Below, one piece after another: positions 1 through 8,071 of a DNA stretch of 16,093 bases. Below the pieces are notes generated by a model, which worked only from the letters and a program-made list of their open reading frames with translations, made no database searches and was not told where the DNA came from. Within the stretch, counting starts at the first letter, position 1; each line of letters starts with the position of its first letter. The translations under genes were made by a program, and so were the position numbers. Source of the stretch: an uncultured Gammaproteobacteria bacterium (GTDB taxonomy: Bacteria > Pseudomonadota > Gammaproteobacteria > Pseudomonadales > UBA5518); NCBI GenBank assembly GCA_903921135.1, contig CAIXOY010000594.1:1-16093 (forward strand), read 5' to 3'.

Positions 1-65
1 CCGGGGTGGATGGCATCCGCCCCGCCATCGTCCAGAATGCCGGCAAGCAGTTCTCGCGCGTGTGA
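1..65 (+). CDS. C-terminal end of an unidentified upstream gene (partial)
   Basis: An open frame enters from the left edge (first full codon at 3) and ends with TGA at 63-65. It reads GVDGIRPAIVQNAGKQFSRV and stop. Of the three forward frames this one looks most like protein, and its stop lies 3 bp before the next ATG, the tight spacing of an operon. Twenty residues are too few to identify a family, so no function is proposed. It is possible, though less likely, that this is non-coding. Confidence 0.45.
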   Translation, partial: GVDGIRPAIVQNAGKQFSRV

Positions 66-68
66 TCG

Positions 69-827
69 ATGAGCCCGGATACGCCCTTTCAGCTTCTCCT
101 GGACGACGGACGCAGCGTTCCGTACCGGATACGCGTCTCCCGTCGCAGCAGGCGCGTGCGTCTTACCCTTACCCCACGCGAGGGGCTGGTGATGGTCACC
201 CCGCCCGGCGTGTCGCACGAATGGCTGCGCAACCTTGCCAACGACTGGCGTGGCTGGGTGGGCAAGCAGATGGACCAGCTGGGTATCGCAGACCCAGGCG
301 AGCTTCGCAGTCCCTCTCCCTCGCTGCCTGATGCGATCGCCCTGCCGGCTGTCGATGAAACCTGGTATCTGCTTCAGCGTTATGCGCCGGGATCATCGGC
401 GCGCGTGCGGGAGTCGGGCCCGCGCACGCTTGTCCTGAGCGGCGATGTCAGCGACGCGGACGCCTGTCGCAGAGCGCTGGTGCGGTGGCTCATGCGGCGT
501 GCGCGCGAGACCCTTCCCGGTATGCTCGCCGAGGTCGCGCAGCAAACCGGTCTTGTCTACCGGGAAGTGAACATCCGTGCACAGCGCACCCGCTGGGGCA
601 GTTGCTCCTCGCATGGCGATATCTGCCTCAACTACCAGATTCTCTTCCTTACGCCCGAACTCGCTCGGCACGTGCTGCTCCACGAGCTCTGCCATACCGT
701 GCGTATGGATCACTCCCCGCGTTTCTGGCGTACCGTGGCCCGCTTCGAGCCCGAACTCGATGCCCGCCGCGCCGAGATGCGCCGCTCCTGGTCTCTGGTG
801 CCCGCGTGGCTGCAGGCCCGGGCCTGA
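69..827 (+). CDS. SprT/YgjP-like zinc metallopeptidase (DUF45 / M48-type)
   Basis: A 252-residue protein of the YgjP-like zinc-dependent metalloprotease family. The zinc site is HELCH (H205, E206, H209) with a third His ten residues after the first, in MDHSPRFW (H215). The family block RTRWGSCSSHGDICLNY at about 173-189 sits just before it. The N-terminal half (about 15-70) is the usual basic, beta-rich segment of this family. There is no signal peptide, so it should be cytoplasmic. Physiological substrates of the family are not well established. Length fits the family (roughly 230-250). The ATG at 69 lies 3 bp after the upstream stop, suggesting co-transcription. The family call is firm; the cellular role is not known. 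Confidence 0.9.
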   Translation: MSPDTPFQLLLDDGRSVPYRIRVSRRSRRVRLTLTPREGLVMVTPPGVSHEWLRNLANDWRGWVGKQMDQLGIADPGELRSPSPSLPDAIALPAVDETWYLLQRYAPGSSARVRESGPRTLVLSGDVSDADACRRALVRWLMRRARETLPGMLAEVAQQTGLVYREVNIRAQRTRWGSCSSHGDICLNYQILFLTPELARHVLLHELCHTVRMDHSPRFWRTVARFEPELDARRAEMRRSWSLVPAWLQARA

Positions 828-842
828 GCCGCAGATGACGCA

Positions 843-851
843 TGCTATTCT
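843..851 (+). promoter_or_regulatory. Possible extended -10 element upstream of nadA
   Basis: TG-C-TATTCT has the form of an extended -10 (TGnTATAAT) and lies 33 bp before the nadA ATG. No good -35 hexamer is seen 17 bp upstream, which extended -10 promoters tolerate. A GGGAGAG Shine-Dalgarno follows, 8 bp or so before the ATG. This is pattern matching only; nadA could equally be read through from the gene upstream. Confidence 0.3.
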
Positions 852-884
852 CCGCAGCCCTTTTCGCAGGGAGAGCCTCTGCCG

Positions 885-1970
885 ATGAGTACCACTGATC
901 CCATGCAACTCGGTCACATGGCGGCCGAGGCGGAGCTGGTCAAAGCCTTCCTGCGGAACAAGCAGCCCACCGTCATGGACGATGCCGAGGTGGCAGACTA
1001 CAAAGCCAGGATCACGGCGCGCCTCAAGGCGCAGGACGCCGTGCTCGTGGCGCATTACTACACCTCCCCCCACATCCAGTCTCTTGCCGAGGAAACCGGT
1101 GGTTTCGTCTCGGATTCATTGCAGATGGCCCGTTTCGGCCACGACCATCCGGCCACCACCCTGGTGGTTGCCGGGGTGCGGTTCATGGGCGAGACGGCCA
1201 AGATCCTCACGCCCTCAAAGCGCGTGCTGATGCCCACGCTGGAGGCAACCTGTTCGCTCGACGTGGGATGCCCTGTCGATCTCTTCTCGGCCTTCTGCGA
1301 CCAGCATCCGGACCGCACCGTGGTGGTCTATGCCAACACCTCCGCTGCCGTGAAGGCGCGCTCTGACTGGGTCGTGACTTCCAGCATCGCGCTGGATGTT
1401 GTCGAGCATCTGAGCGCGCGCGGCGAGAAGATCCTCTGGGCGCCCGACAAGTACCTCGGCTCCTGGGTGCAGCGCGAAACCGGCGCCGACATGCTGCTCT
1501 GGGATGGCTCCTGCATCGTGCACGAGGAGTTCAAGGCGCAAGGCATCGAGGACATGAAGCGGGTGTACCCGGATGCCGCCGTGCTGGTGCACCCGGAATC
1601 GCCGCAAGCGGTGATTGCGCTCGCGGACGCCGTCGGCAGCACTACCCAGATCATCGATGCCGCCCGCAATCTGCCCAACCGGCAGTTCGTCGTGGCCACC
1701 GACCAGGGCATCTTCTACCAGTTGAAAAAACAGGTGCCCGACAAGGAATTCATCATCGCCCCCACAGCGGGCGAGGGCGCCACCTGCCGCAGTTGCTCGC
1801 ACTGCCCGTGGATGGCGATGAACGACCTCCAGAGCCTGCTCTACTGTCTGGAACACGGCACGGGCGAAGTACTGGTCTCACCCGAGTTGTGCCATCAGGC
1901 GCTGCTGCCGCTGCAGCGGATGGTCAATTTCTCGAAGGAGCGTGCGCTCGCAGTGAAAGGCAACGCCTGA
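885..1970 (+). CDS. nadA: Quinolinate synthase A (NadA)
   Basis: A 361-residue cytoplasmic [4Fe-4S] enzyme condensing iminoaspartate (made by NadB) with dihydroxyacetone phosphate to quinolinate, in de novo NAD synthesis. The three cluster cysteines are C123 (in TCSLDVGC), C210 (in GSCIVHEEF) and C307 (in CRSCSHCPW). Their spacing, 87 and 97 residues, equals that of the E. coli ligands C113/C200/C297. The CxxC formed by C301 and C304 matches the E. coli pair reported to form a reversible disulfide. Long stretches such as VVVYANTSAAVKARSDWVV and PTAGEGATCRSC are essentially those of E. coli NadA. The ATG follows a GGGAGAG ribosome site. The gene converges on bepA with 13 bp between the stop codons. 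nadB and nadC are not in the window. Confidence 0.97.
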   Translation: MSTTDPMQLGHMAAEAELVKAFLRNKQPTVMDDAEVADYKARITARLKAQDAVLVAHYYTSPHIQSLAEETGGFVSDSLQMARFGHDHPATTLVVAGVRFMGETAKILTPSKRVLMPTLEATCSLDVGCPVDLFSAFCDQHPDRTVVVYANTSAAVKARSDWVVTSSIALDVVEHLSARGEKILWAPDKYLGSWVQRETGADMLLWDGSCIVHEEFKAQGIEDMKRVYPDAAVLVHPESPQAVIALADAVGSTTQIIDAARNLPNRQFVVATDQGIFYQLKKQVPDKEFIIAPTAGEGATCRSCSHCPWMAMNDLQSLLYCLEHGTGEVLVSPELCHQALLPLQRMVNFSKERALAVKGNA

Positions 1971-1987
1971 GCCCCGACGCGGCTCAG
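1967..1987. terminator. Bidirectional stop-codon hairpin between nadA and bepA
   Basis: CTGAGCC (1967-1973) and GGCTCAG (1981-1987) form a perfect 7-bp stem with a 7-nt loop. The left arm contains the nadA TGA (1968-1970). The right arm contains, on the minus strand, the bepA TGA (1986-1984). A modest T-rich stretch (GGTCTTTCATTT) follows on the + strand, and CCTTTC lies downstream on the minus strand, so it is not a classical U-tract terminator in either direction. It is the only hairpin separating the two convergent genes, which supports a terminator or 3'-end role. Confidence 0.55.
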
Positions 1988-3450
1988 AGGTCTTTCATTT
2001 CCTGGCGCATGTCGCGGATATCCGTGATGCGTGCCTGTATCCCGGCGCTCGCGTGGAAGTCCTCGCGTGCCAGATTGAGTGCGTAGCCGAGCTGCTTCTC
2101 GGCCTGGTCGAGCGCCCCGTTCAGGATGAAGTACTCGGCCCTGGCGCGGTGGACGTCCAGGATGCTTCCCGCCAGACCATGGGTTTCTGCCAGTGCGTAC
2201 CAGACCTGCGGGTCGCCCGGGTGCTGCTCCGCGTGTTCCGCGAGCAGTTTCTCGGCGTCCTTGGGCTTGCCCGCGCGAAGCAGCGCATCCGCGTACAGCA
2301 TCGTGAGCGGGTGATTGCCCGGGTTCAGCGCGAGCTGCTTCTGCAGGCGGTCCACTGCATCTCCGATGTGGCCCGACGCGAGGTCGAGCTCTGCCGCGGC
2401 GATCAACACCGGAATGTTGGAGGAGTAGTGGCGCAGCAAAGGTGCCAGTTCGCGGCGTGCTTCTTCGAACTCGCTGGTTCGGGTGAGAGCCAGTACCAGG
2501 CCGTAGCGGTTGCCGGGTGAGAGGCCTTCGTCACGGGCGATCTCGGCGCGGAAGCGCTTGATCGCATAGCCCGGTGTTTCCTCGAATCCCAATCTCACCC
2601 GCGCTTGCATGAAGCTGAAGTCTGCGCTGTCCTGCTTGCCATCCTGCGGGTGGTTGCGGGCGCGGTTCTTGGAGTCTGCCACGCGGCTCTCGGTCACGGG
2701 GTGCGAGAGCAGGAACTCCGGCGGCCTGCGCGTGTTGTAGCGCATGGACTCCAGCATGCGGGAAAACATCCGGGGCATGCCGTTCGGATCGTAGCCGGCA
2801 TCCACCAGCGTGAGCATGCCGAGGCGGTCGGCCTCCCGCTCGTTGTCGCGGCTGAAGCGCAGTTGTTGTTGCTGGATGGCCGACTGGCCAGCGGCAATCG
2901 CGGCCATGCTGCTCTGCGAGCCACCGCCGGCGGTCGCGGCCAGCACCAGAGAGCTCAACAGGATGATCGCGTTCGGGACGGCGTTTCGTTTGGCCTCCTC
3001 GACGCTGCGCGCGTAGTGGCGCTGGCTCAGGTGCGCGAGCTCGTGGGCGATCACCGAGGCGAGTTCGTCCTCGTGCTGCGCCGACAGCAGAAGCCCGTTG
3101 TTCAGCCCCACCACACCGCCCGGAACGGCAAAGGCATTGAGGGTCTCGTTGTCGACGATCACGACGTTCAGCCGCGCATCACTCAGCTGGCTGTGCGTGG
3201 CGAGGTCGAATACCACCTGCTCGAGGTAGTCCTGGAGGAGCGCGTCCTCCACGGTCTTCACCTGCCCGCGGAACATGCGCAGCCATGCACTGCCCAGCTT
3301 GCGCTCGACCACCGGTGATACCGCCGCCGAGGAGGCGTCTCCGAGCGACGGGAGTTCGATCTCGGTTGCCGGCGCCGGAGAGGCGCACAAGGCGAAGGCC
3401 GAGACCAGCAGCGTGCGTCGCAGGCGCGATATCAGGGGATGGCGGCGCAT
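1984..3450 (-). CDS. bepA: Periplasmic M48 metalloprotease/chaperone BepA (YfgC-like)
   Basis: A 488-residue protein (E. coli BepA has 487) that in E. coli assists or degrades outer membrane proteins such as LptD at the BAM complex. Signal peptide: basic RRHPLISRLRR, hydrophobic TLLVSAFALCA, then probable cleavage after APA (about residue 28). Zinc site: HELAH with H136, E137, H140 (same numbering as E. coli), and the downstream acidic motif NEREAD (203-208) holding the third ligand. H250 in LLSHPVTESR aligns with the E. coli His-246 switch residue. The C-terminal third (from about 300) is made of TPR-like helical repeats. The open frame extends upstream to 3882 but runs antisense through tusA; the ATG at 3450 gives the signal peptide and family length. 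An in-frame GTG three codons upstream is an alternative start. Divergent from tusA; a weak TATTCT -10 on the minus strand lies at 3523-3518. Confidence 0.93.
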   Translation of the reverse strand: MRRHPLISRLRRTLLVSAFALCASPAPATEIELPSLGDASSAAVSPVVERKLGSAWLRMFRGQVKTVEDALLQDYLEQVVFDLATHSQLSDARLNVVIVDNETLNAFAVPGGVVGLNNGLLLSAQHEDELASVIAHELAHLSQRHYARSVEEAKRNAVPNAIILLSSLVLAATAGGGSQSSMAAIAAGQSAIQQQQLRFSRDNEREADRLGMLTLVDAGYDPNGMPRMFSRMLESMRYNTRRPPEFLLSHPVTESRVADSKNRARNHPQDGKQDSADFSFMQARVRLGFEETPGYAIKRFRAEIARDEGLSPGNRYGLVLALTRTSEFEEARRELAPLLRHYSSNIPVLIAAAELDLASGHIGDAVDRLQKQLALNPGNHPLTMLYADALLRAGKPKDAEKLLAEHAEQHPGDPQVWYALAETHGLAGSILDVHRARAEYFILNGALDQAEKQLGYALNLAREDFHASAGIQARITDIRDMRQEMKDL

Positions 3451-3576
3451 GAAAAGCACTGCGGTGTGATCCTGGGAGAAGGGGCTTGCCCGATACCTGC
3501 TTGGAGTGCGGCGGCGGAGAATAATTCCGTTCCCGTCGAGGTCGGGATGCTGCGCAGTGCATCGCGGGTCGGGGGC

Positions 3577-3582
3577 TATACT
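3577..3582 (+). promoter_or_regulatory. Probable -10 box of tusA
   Basis: TATACT, one mismatch from TATAAT, in an otherwise GC-rich stretch, 33 bp before the tusA ATG. No convincing -35 is seen 16-18 bp upstream. Because bepA is divergent, tusA needs its own promoter in the 165-bp gap, which favours the call. Confidence 0.45.
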
Positions 3583-3615
3583 AGCACGCGATTTCCGGGG
3601 GTCAGAGCGAAGGCA

Positions 3616-3852
3616 ATGGACGAGTCCATCCATGAGGTAGATGCGTGCGGGCTTGCCTGTCCGCTGCCGCTGCTCAAGGCGAAGAAAGGCCTGAATGCCT
3701 TGCCGCCCGGAGCACTGCTTCGGGTGCTCTCGACCGATACCGGCTCGGTACGCGATTTCCGCGTCTTCTGCGAGCAGAGCGGCAATGCTCTCCTCGAATC
3801 CGTGGAAAGCGACGGCACGTACCGTTTCCTGATCCGCAAGCACACGTCCTGA
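3616..3852 (+). CDS. tusA: Sulfurtransferase TusA family protein
   Basis: A 78-residue cytoplasmic sulfur carrier (E. coli TusA has 81). TusA takes persulfide sulfur from IscS and hands it to TusBCD/E for 2-thiouridine synthesis at tRNA wobble positions; relatives serve other sulfur-transfer routes. The catalytic cysteine is C15 in the family motif ACPLP (CPxP), preceded by DACGL as is usual. The remainder (LPPGALLRVLSTDTGSVRDF, then FLIRKH) fits the two-layer alpha/beta TusA fold. The ATG at 3616 was chosen over the longer frame starting at 3439 because homology begins with MDESIHEVDACGL; GAAGG lies just upstream, although very close to the ATG. It probably leads the + strand run with the M16 protease gene, 24 bp downstream. 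No tusBCDE genes are in the window, so the exact acceptor is unknown. Confidence 0.92.
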   Translation: MDESIHEVDACGLACPLPLLKAKKGLNALPPGALLRVLSTDTGSVRDFRVFCEQSGNALLESVESDGTYRFLIRKHTS

Positions 3853-3876
3853 TCCTTCCCCTCGCGAGGAGCCCGC

Positions 3877-6783
3877 ATGCACGCCCTGTCACTCCGACTG
3901 CTGCCTTTCCTCGCGGCGTTGCTGCTCGCCGCTTGCGCGTCGGTGCCTCATGTGCCCGAGGGCGTGATCCGCGGCGAACTCGACCAGCGCGAGTACCGCT
4001 ACATCGACCTGCCCAACCGGCTTCGGGTGTTGCTGGTCTCCGATCCTGCCACTGACAAATCCGCCGCCAGCCTGCGGGTGCAGGCCGGGAGCGGGGATGA
4101 TCCCGCCGAGCGCCAGGGGCTGGCGCATTTCCTGGAGCACATGCTCTTTCTGGGCACGGCAAAGTACCCCGATTCCGCCGAATACCAGGACTTCATCAAC
4201 GCCCACGGTGGCTCGCACAACGCCTACACATCGGTGGACCACACGAACTATTTCTTCGACATCGAGCCCGACAGCCTCGAGCCCGCGCTTGATCGCTTCT
4301 CGCAGTTCTTCGTGGCTCCGCTTTTCACGCCCGAGTACGTGCAGCGCGAGGCGAATGCGGTCGACTCCGAATACCGGATGGGCTTGAAGGACGACGCGCG
4401 CCGCGAGTACGACGTGCTGCGCGAACTGGTGCAGCCCGGTCACCCGCTCGGCAAGCTCGCGGTGGGAAACCTCCAGACGCTGCGCCCCACGGAAGGCGAC
4501 ATCCGGGCCGAGTTGCTCGCGTTCCACCAGCGCCATTACTCCGCGAACCTGATGACGCTCGTGGTGCTCGGCAAGCAGCCACTGGATGCGCTCGAAGCGA
4601 TGGTGCGCCCGCGCTTCGGCGCCATAGAAGATCGGGACGCCACGGCGCTTGCCAATGTGCCGGAGCTTTTCGCGCCCGGGCAGTTGCCGCTGGAAGTACA
4701 CATCCGCCCCGAGAAGGAAACGCGTGAGCTCTCGATGCTCTTCCCGGTGCCCTCGAGCCGGGACCGTCCTGCCGCGAAGCCCCTCGATTACATCGGTAAC
4801 CTGCTGGGTCACGAAGGGCCCGGCGGCCTTCTCTCGGTGTTGAAGGCGCGGGGCCTCGCAGAGGGCCTCGGTGCAGGTGCTGGCTTCGATCTCTTCGGAC
4901 AGGATGCCTTCCAGGTCACGGTCCAGCTGACCGAAAAGGGGCTCGCCGAGCGCGATGCAGTGGTGGCGCTGGTCTTCCGGGCTATCGGGCAATTGCGGGA
5001 GGGTGGCGTAGACGACTGGCGCTACCGTGAGCAGGCGGCGTTGGGGGATCTGGGTTTCCGCTTCCGGGAGAAGGGCAGCGCGAGCGCGACCGTTATCGGC
5101 ATCGCCAATGGCCTCGTGGATTATCCCGTGGCCGAGGTGCTGCGCGGCCCGTATCTGTACGCGGATTACGACGCCGCACTGATTCGCGGTTATCTCGATC
5201 GCATGCAGCCTGCGAATCTGTTGCTCACCGTGACGGATCGCGGTGTGCAGACCGACCGGCAGAGCCGCTGGTTCGCGACGCCCCATTCGACGCGCGCGCT
5301 CGATGCAGCCGTTCTGGCCGCGGCCGCCGCCAAGGCCGAGCCGCTTGTGCTGCCCGCGCCGAACGTCTTCCTGCCCGACCGCGTCGCGACAAAAGCCGTA
5401 CCGGCCGGTGCCTCCTCACTGCCTGTGGCGCTGGCAGAGGAACCCGGCTACCGGCTGTGGCATCTGCAGGATGCCGAGTTCCCCGGTCCGAAGGCGTCGC
5501 TTTACCTGCAACTGCTCTCGGGGCGCGCCAATGCAACGGTGCGTGATGCGGCGCTTGCCTCGCTGTTCACGCTGCTCGTCGAGGACGAGCTGAACGAATT
5601 CGCCTACCCGGCCACGCTCGCCGGCCTCGCTTATGGCGTATCGCCTTCCTCGCGCGGGCTCTCCGTCAAGCTGACCGGCTACGAGCAGCGGATGGGCTTG
5701 TTGCTCGACAAGATCCTGCATTCGCTGCAGCGCAGCGAGTTTCCGGCAGAGCGCTTCGCGAGCCTGAAAACCGAGCTGGTGCGCGAACTCGGAAACAGCA
5801 GCCGTGAACGCCCGTACGCGCAGTTGGTCGATCGGCTGGGCAACACGCTGGTGCAGAGGAGCTATCCCGACACGGAATTGCGTGCGGCTCTGGCCGAGGT
5901 CACACCTGCAGACCTCGCCACGTTTGCGGCGGCCTTGCGTGCTGATGCCACCGTCGAGGTCCTTGCCCACGGCAACCTGCTGGCAGATGAGGCCCGCGCC
6001 TTGGGCGCGAAGGCGCGGGATGCGCTGCGTGGCACCAGTGGAGCTGCGGCCCCTGCGGTAGAGGTGCTGGCGCTCCCCTCCGGGCCGTCGGTGCAGTCCG
6101 TGAAGATCGAACACCCCGATTCCGCCTTGCTGATGTACCTGCAGGGTGGCTCGAGCGATGTGGCGGAGCGCGCGCGCGTGGCCCTGGCAGGGCAGATCCT
6201 CGGGCCCTCGTTCTTCAACGAACTGCGTACCGAGCGGCAGTTGGGCTACGTGGTTTTCGCGCAGCCCTATCCTTTCGCCCGTGTGCCCGGCTTGCTGCTC
6301 GGCGCGCAATCCCCGGTCGCGGGGCCCGTGGCCTTGGCGAAAGAGTTCCGCGCCTACCTCGATCGCCAGGCCAAAGCACTGGGTGATATGAGCGAGGAGT
6401 CCTTCGCCACACAACGCGACGCGCTCGCGGCCCGCTTGCGCGAAAAGCCCAAATCGCTGGGTGAGAAAACCGAGCGCCTGTGGTCGGATCTCGGCCTCGG
6501 GTCCTGGGGGTTCGACGATCGCGAGCAGGTCGCACAGGCGGTCGATGCTCTCTCCAAAGAGGCGTGGCTCGGCTATTTCCGGAGCCGGCTCGCCGCGGCC
6601 GACGCCGCATCGCTGCTCGTGCTGAGTACGGGTGAAGCGCACAGTGGCAAGGAGGAAGGCCTTCCCGCGGGCCGAAACGTGGATGCCGACGGGCGTTGGA
6701 AAACCGATGCCAAATACTACCGCTTTGAATGGGCTCGGCCGGTGCAGGATCCGGGGCGGGCACTACACTCACGAACGCCATAG
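3877..6783 (+). CDS. Pitrilysin-family M16 metalloprotease, predicted lipoprotein
   Basis: A 968-residue insulinase/pitrilysin-type protease (E. coli PtrA has 962) with four M16 domains forming a clam-shell that digests peptides. The inverted zinc motif is HFLEH: ligands H84 and H88, catalytic E87, with distal ligand E165 in REANAVDSEY. The 81-residue gap from H84 to E165 equals that of PtrA. The C-terminal half has the substrate-contact motif FFNELRTERQLGY (R784, Y791), as in insulin-degrading enzyme. The N-terminus is a lipoprotein signal: hydrophobic LPFLAALLLAAC with C20 as the lipidated cysteine and Ala at +2, so outer membrane targeting is expected rather than the soluble periplasmic form of E. 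coli. GAGGAG precedes the ATG. It sits between tusA and the receiver-domain gene (19 bp downstream), likely one transcript. The family is certain; the substrate is unknown. Confidence 0.93.
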   Translation: MHALSLRLLPFLAALLLAACASVPHVPEGVIRGELDQREYRYIDLPNRLRVLLVSDPATDKSAASLRVQAGSGDDPAERQGLAHFLEHMLFLGTAKYPDSAEYQDFINAHGGSHNAYTSVDHTNYFFDIEPDSLEPALDRFSQFFVAPLFTPEYVQREANAVDSEYRMGLKDDARREYDVLRELVQPGHPLGKLAVGNLQTLRPTEGDIRAELLAFHQRHYSANLMTLVVLGKQPLDALEAMVRPRFGAIEDRDATALANVPELFAPGQLPLEVHIRPEKETRELSMLFPVPSSRDRPAAKPLDYIGNLLGHEGPGGLLSVLKARGLAEGLGAGAGFDLFGQDAFQVTVQLTEKGLAERDAVVALVFRAIGQLREGGVDDWRYREQAALGDLGFRFREKGSASATVIGIANGLVDYPVAEVLRGPYLYADYDAALIRGYLDRMQPANLLLTVTDRGVQTDRQSRWFATPHSTRALDAAVLAAAAAKAEPLVLPAPNVFLPDRVATKAVPAGASSLPVALAEEPGYRLWHLQDAEFPGPKASLYLQLLSGRANATVRDAALASLFTLLVEDELNEFAYPATLAGLAYGVSPSSRGLSVKLTGYEQRMGLLLDKILHSLQRSEFPAERFASLKTELVRELGNSSRERPYAQLVDRLGNTLVQRSYPDTELRAALAEVTPADLATFAAALRADATVEVLAHGNLLADEARALGAKARDALRGTSGAAAPAVEVLALPSGPSVQSVKIEHPDSALLMYLQGGSSDVAERARVALAGQILGPSFFNELRTERQLGYVVFAQPYPFARVPGLLLGAQSPVAGPVALAKEFRAYLDRQAKALGDMSEESFATQRDALAARLREKPKSLGEKTERLWSDLGLGSWGFDDREQVAQAVDALSKEAWLGYFRSRLAAADAASLLVLSTGEAHSGKEEGLPAGRNVDADGRWKTDAKYYRFEWARPVQDPGRALHSRTP

Positions 6784-6802
6784 CCACCAGCCAGCCACGC
6801 GC

Positions 6803-7948
6803 ATGCAGAACAAGACGGCGCTGATCGTTGACGACTCCCGCACTGCCTGCCAGATGCTCCGGCTCATGCTGGAGCGCGAGGAATTCCAGGTAGACGTGCT
6901 CGACAACCCCGAGCAGGCCGTGGGCTATCTGCGGGATCACCGCCCCGGCGTGATCTTCATGGACCACCTGATGCCCGGCATGGAGGGCTTCAACGCGGTC
7001 AAGGAGATCAAGAGCAACTCGCTCGCATCCCAGATCCCGATCGTGATGTACACCGCCAAGTCGGGTGATCTCTACGTTGGCCAGGCCCAGGCCCTGGGCG
7101 CGGTGGACATTCTTCCCAAGCCGCCCACGCGAGAACTCCTGCGCGCGGTCTTCCGGCGCATCGATCAGCGCAGCGGAGCGGCGAACGATCCCGTCGCAGT
7201 CGCCCCCGAACCCCTGCCCGCGCCGGACACGGCCGGGCCTCCCGATGGATTCATGTCTGCCACGCGCTCGGAGATATCCGAGCCCGAGGACCTGCCCTCC
7301 GCGAGATCAGCGGCTCCGGCGCCGCCTGTGTTCACAGCACCTGCACCTGCCGAAGAAGACGAGCGCTCTGGCCCGGGTTGGCCCGTAGCCGTGTTGCTCG
7401 CAGTGCTTGCCGCCGTGCTGGGTTTCATGGGCGGCTCGCGTCAGGGTGGGTCCGCTGATCCCTCGAGTGCATATCCCGAGGCGCTGTCCTGGGCGCTCAG
7501 CAGGACTGTCCAGTACTCCTATGGCGAGGCGCCCTTCGGGGGTGATCGCGTCGAACTGGTGCGCGGCCTCGTGGAACGCCTGAAAGAGGCGGGCTTCACA
7601 GGAACACTGAAACTGCAGGGGCATGCGGGCCAGTTCTGCCTGTTGGCCTCCTCGGGCGGCTGGCGCGTGGCCGATGCCGCCACCCCCATCGTCAATTGTG
7701 ATGTCAAAGGCTTCTTCAACAAGCAGGACGCCCGCATCTCCAGCGCGCGTCAGAGCGCGGAGTTCCGCGCCATGCTCGGTTCCCCCGCGATCGCCGGTTC
7801 CGGAATCCGCGTGCAGATCGAAGGACTCGGAGACGAAGGCCGCAGCGCCGATTACCCCACCCCGGAGAAGGTGTCCACGGCGGGCGAATGGAACGCCGTC
7901 GCAGCCCGCAACAACCGCATTTCGGTGGTGCTCGTTCCGGACGCCTGA
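6803..7948 (+). CDS. Receiver (CheY-like) domain protein with membrane segment and periplasmic OmpA-like domain
   Basis: A 381-residue protein with an uncommon order. Residues 5-122 are a complete receiver domain: acidic pair D10/D11, phospho-acceptor D54 (in FMDHLMPGMEG), T84 and K106 (in LPKPP). Residues 123-192 are a Pro/Ala/Glu-rich linker. Residues about 193-209 (WPVAVLLAVLAAVLGFM) form one membrane segment, predicted N-inside, C-outside. Residues 225-381 would be periplasmic. That part has an OmpA-C-like pattern: LVERLKEAGF, LKLQGHAGQF, ISSARQSAEFRAML, IRVQIEGLGDE, then AARNNRISVVLVP, resembling the beta-alpha-beta order and closing NRRVEI strand of OmpA-C. C279 and C299 could form a disulfide. 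The ATG at 6803 starts the receiver directly; the frame is open further upstream but overlaps the M16 gene. No clear ribosome site is seen. No histidine kinase is adjacent. The receiver is certain; the OmpA-like reading is tentative. Confidence 0.85.
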   Translation: MQNKTALIVDDSRTACQMLRLMLEREEFQVDVLDNPEQAVGYLRDHRPGVIFMDHLMPGMEGFNAVKEIKSNSLASQIPIVMYTAKSGDLYVGQAQALGAVDILPKPPTRELLRAVFRRIDQRSGAANDPVAVAPEPLPAPDTAGPPDGFMSATRSEISEPEDLPSARSAAPAPPVFTAPAPAEEDERSGPGWPVAVLLAVLAAVLGFMGGSRQGGSADPSSAYPEALSWALSRTVQYSYGEAPFGGDRVELVRGLVERLKEAGFTGTLKLQGHAGQFCLLASSGGWRVADAATPIVNCDVKGFFNKQDARISSARQSAEFRAMLGSPAIAGSGIRVQIEGLGDEGRSADYPTPEKVSTAGEWNAVAARNNRISVVLVPDA

Positions 7949-8071
7949 GCGTTCGCGCGGTGTCTGCGCGCTGGCGGTGAGGATCTCAACCCGGTGCCCG
8001 GAAGGGGGCCGACAGTTTTCGGTTACGATGACACCGACACGTCGTGGTTCTTGGCGCAGCAGGGGAGTTTC

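Noticed and set aside
813..826. 14-bp perfect palindrome CAGGCCCGGGCCTG at the end of the YgjP-like gene
   Set aside because: It has no loop, so it cannot make a stable hairpin as it stands, and it encodes the protein's last residues; most likely a chance GC palindrome.
3439..3615. Upstream extension of tusA by 59 codons
   Set aside because: It overlaps the bepA promoter side and start codon, contains the TATACT -10 candidate, and has no TusA homology before MDESIHEVDACGL.
3451..3882. N-terminal extension of bepA through tusA
   Set aside because: The frame is open, but the extension is antisense to tusA and lacks homology, while the ATG at 3450 begins a proper signal peptide and gives the family length.
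3889..6642. Two long minus-strand frames (3889-5286 and 5416-6642) opposite the M16 gene
   Set aside because: The + strand frame has the complete pitrilysin signature throughout; these are antisense shadows.
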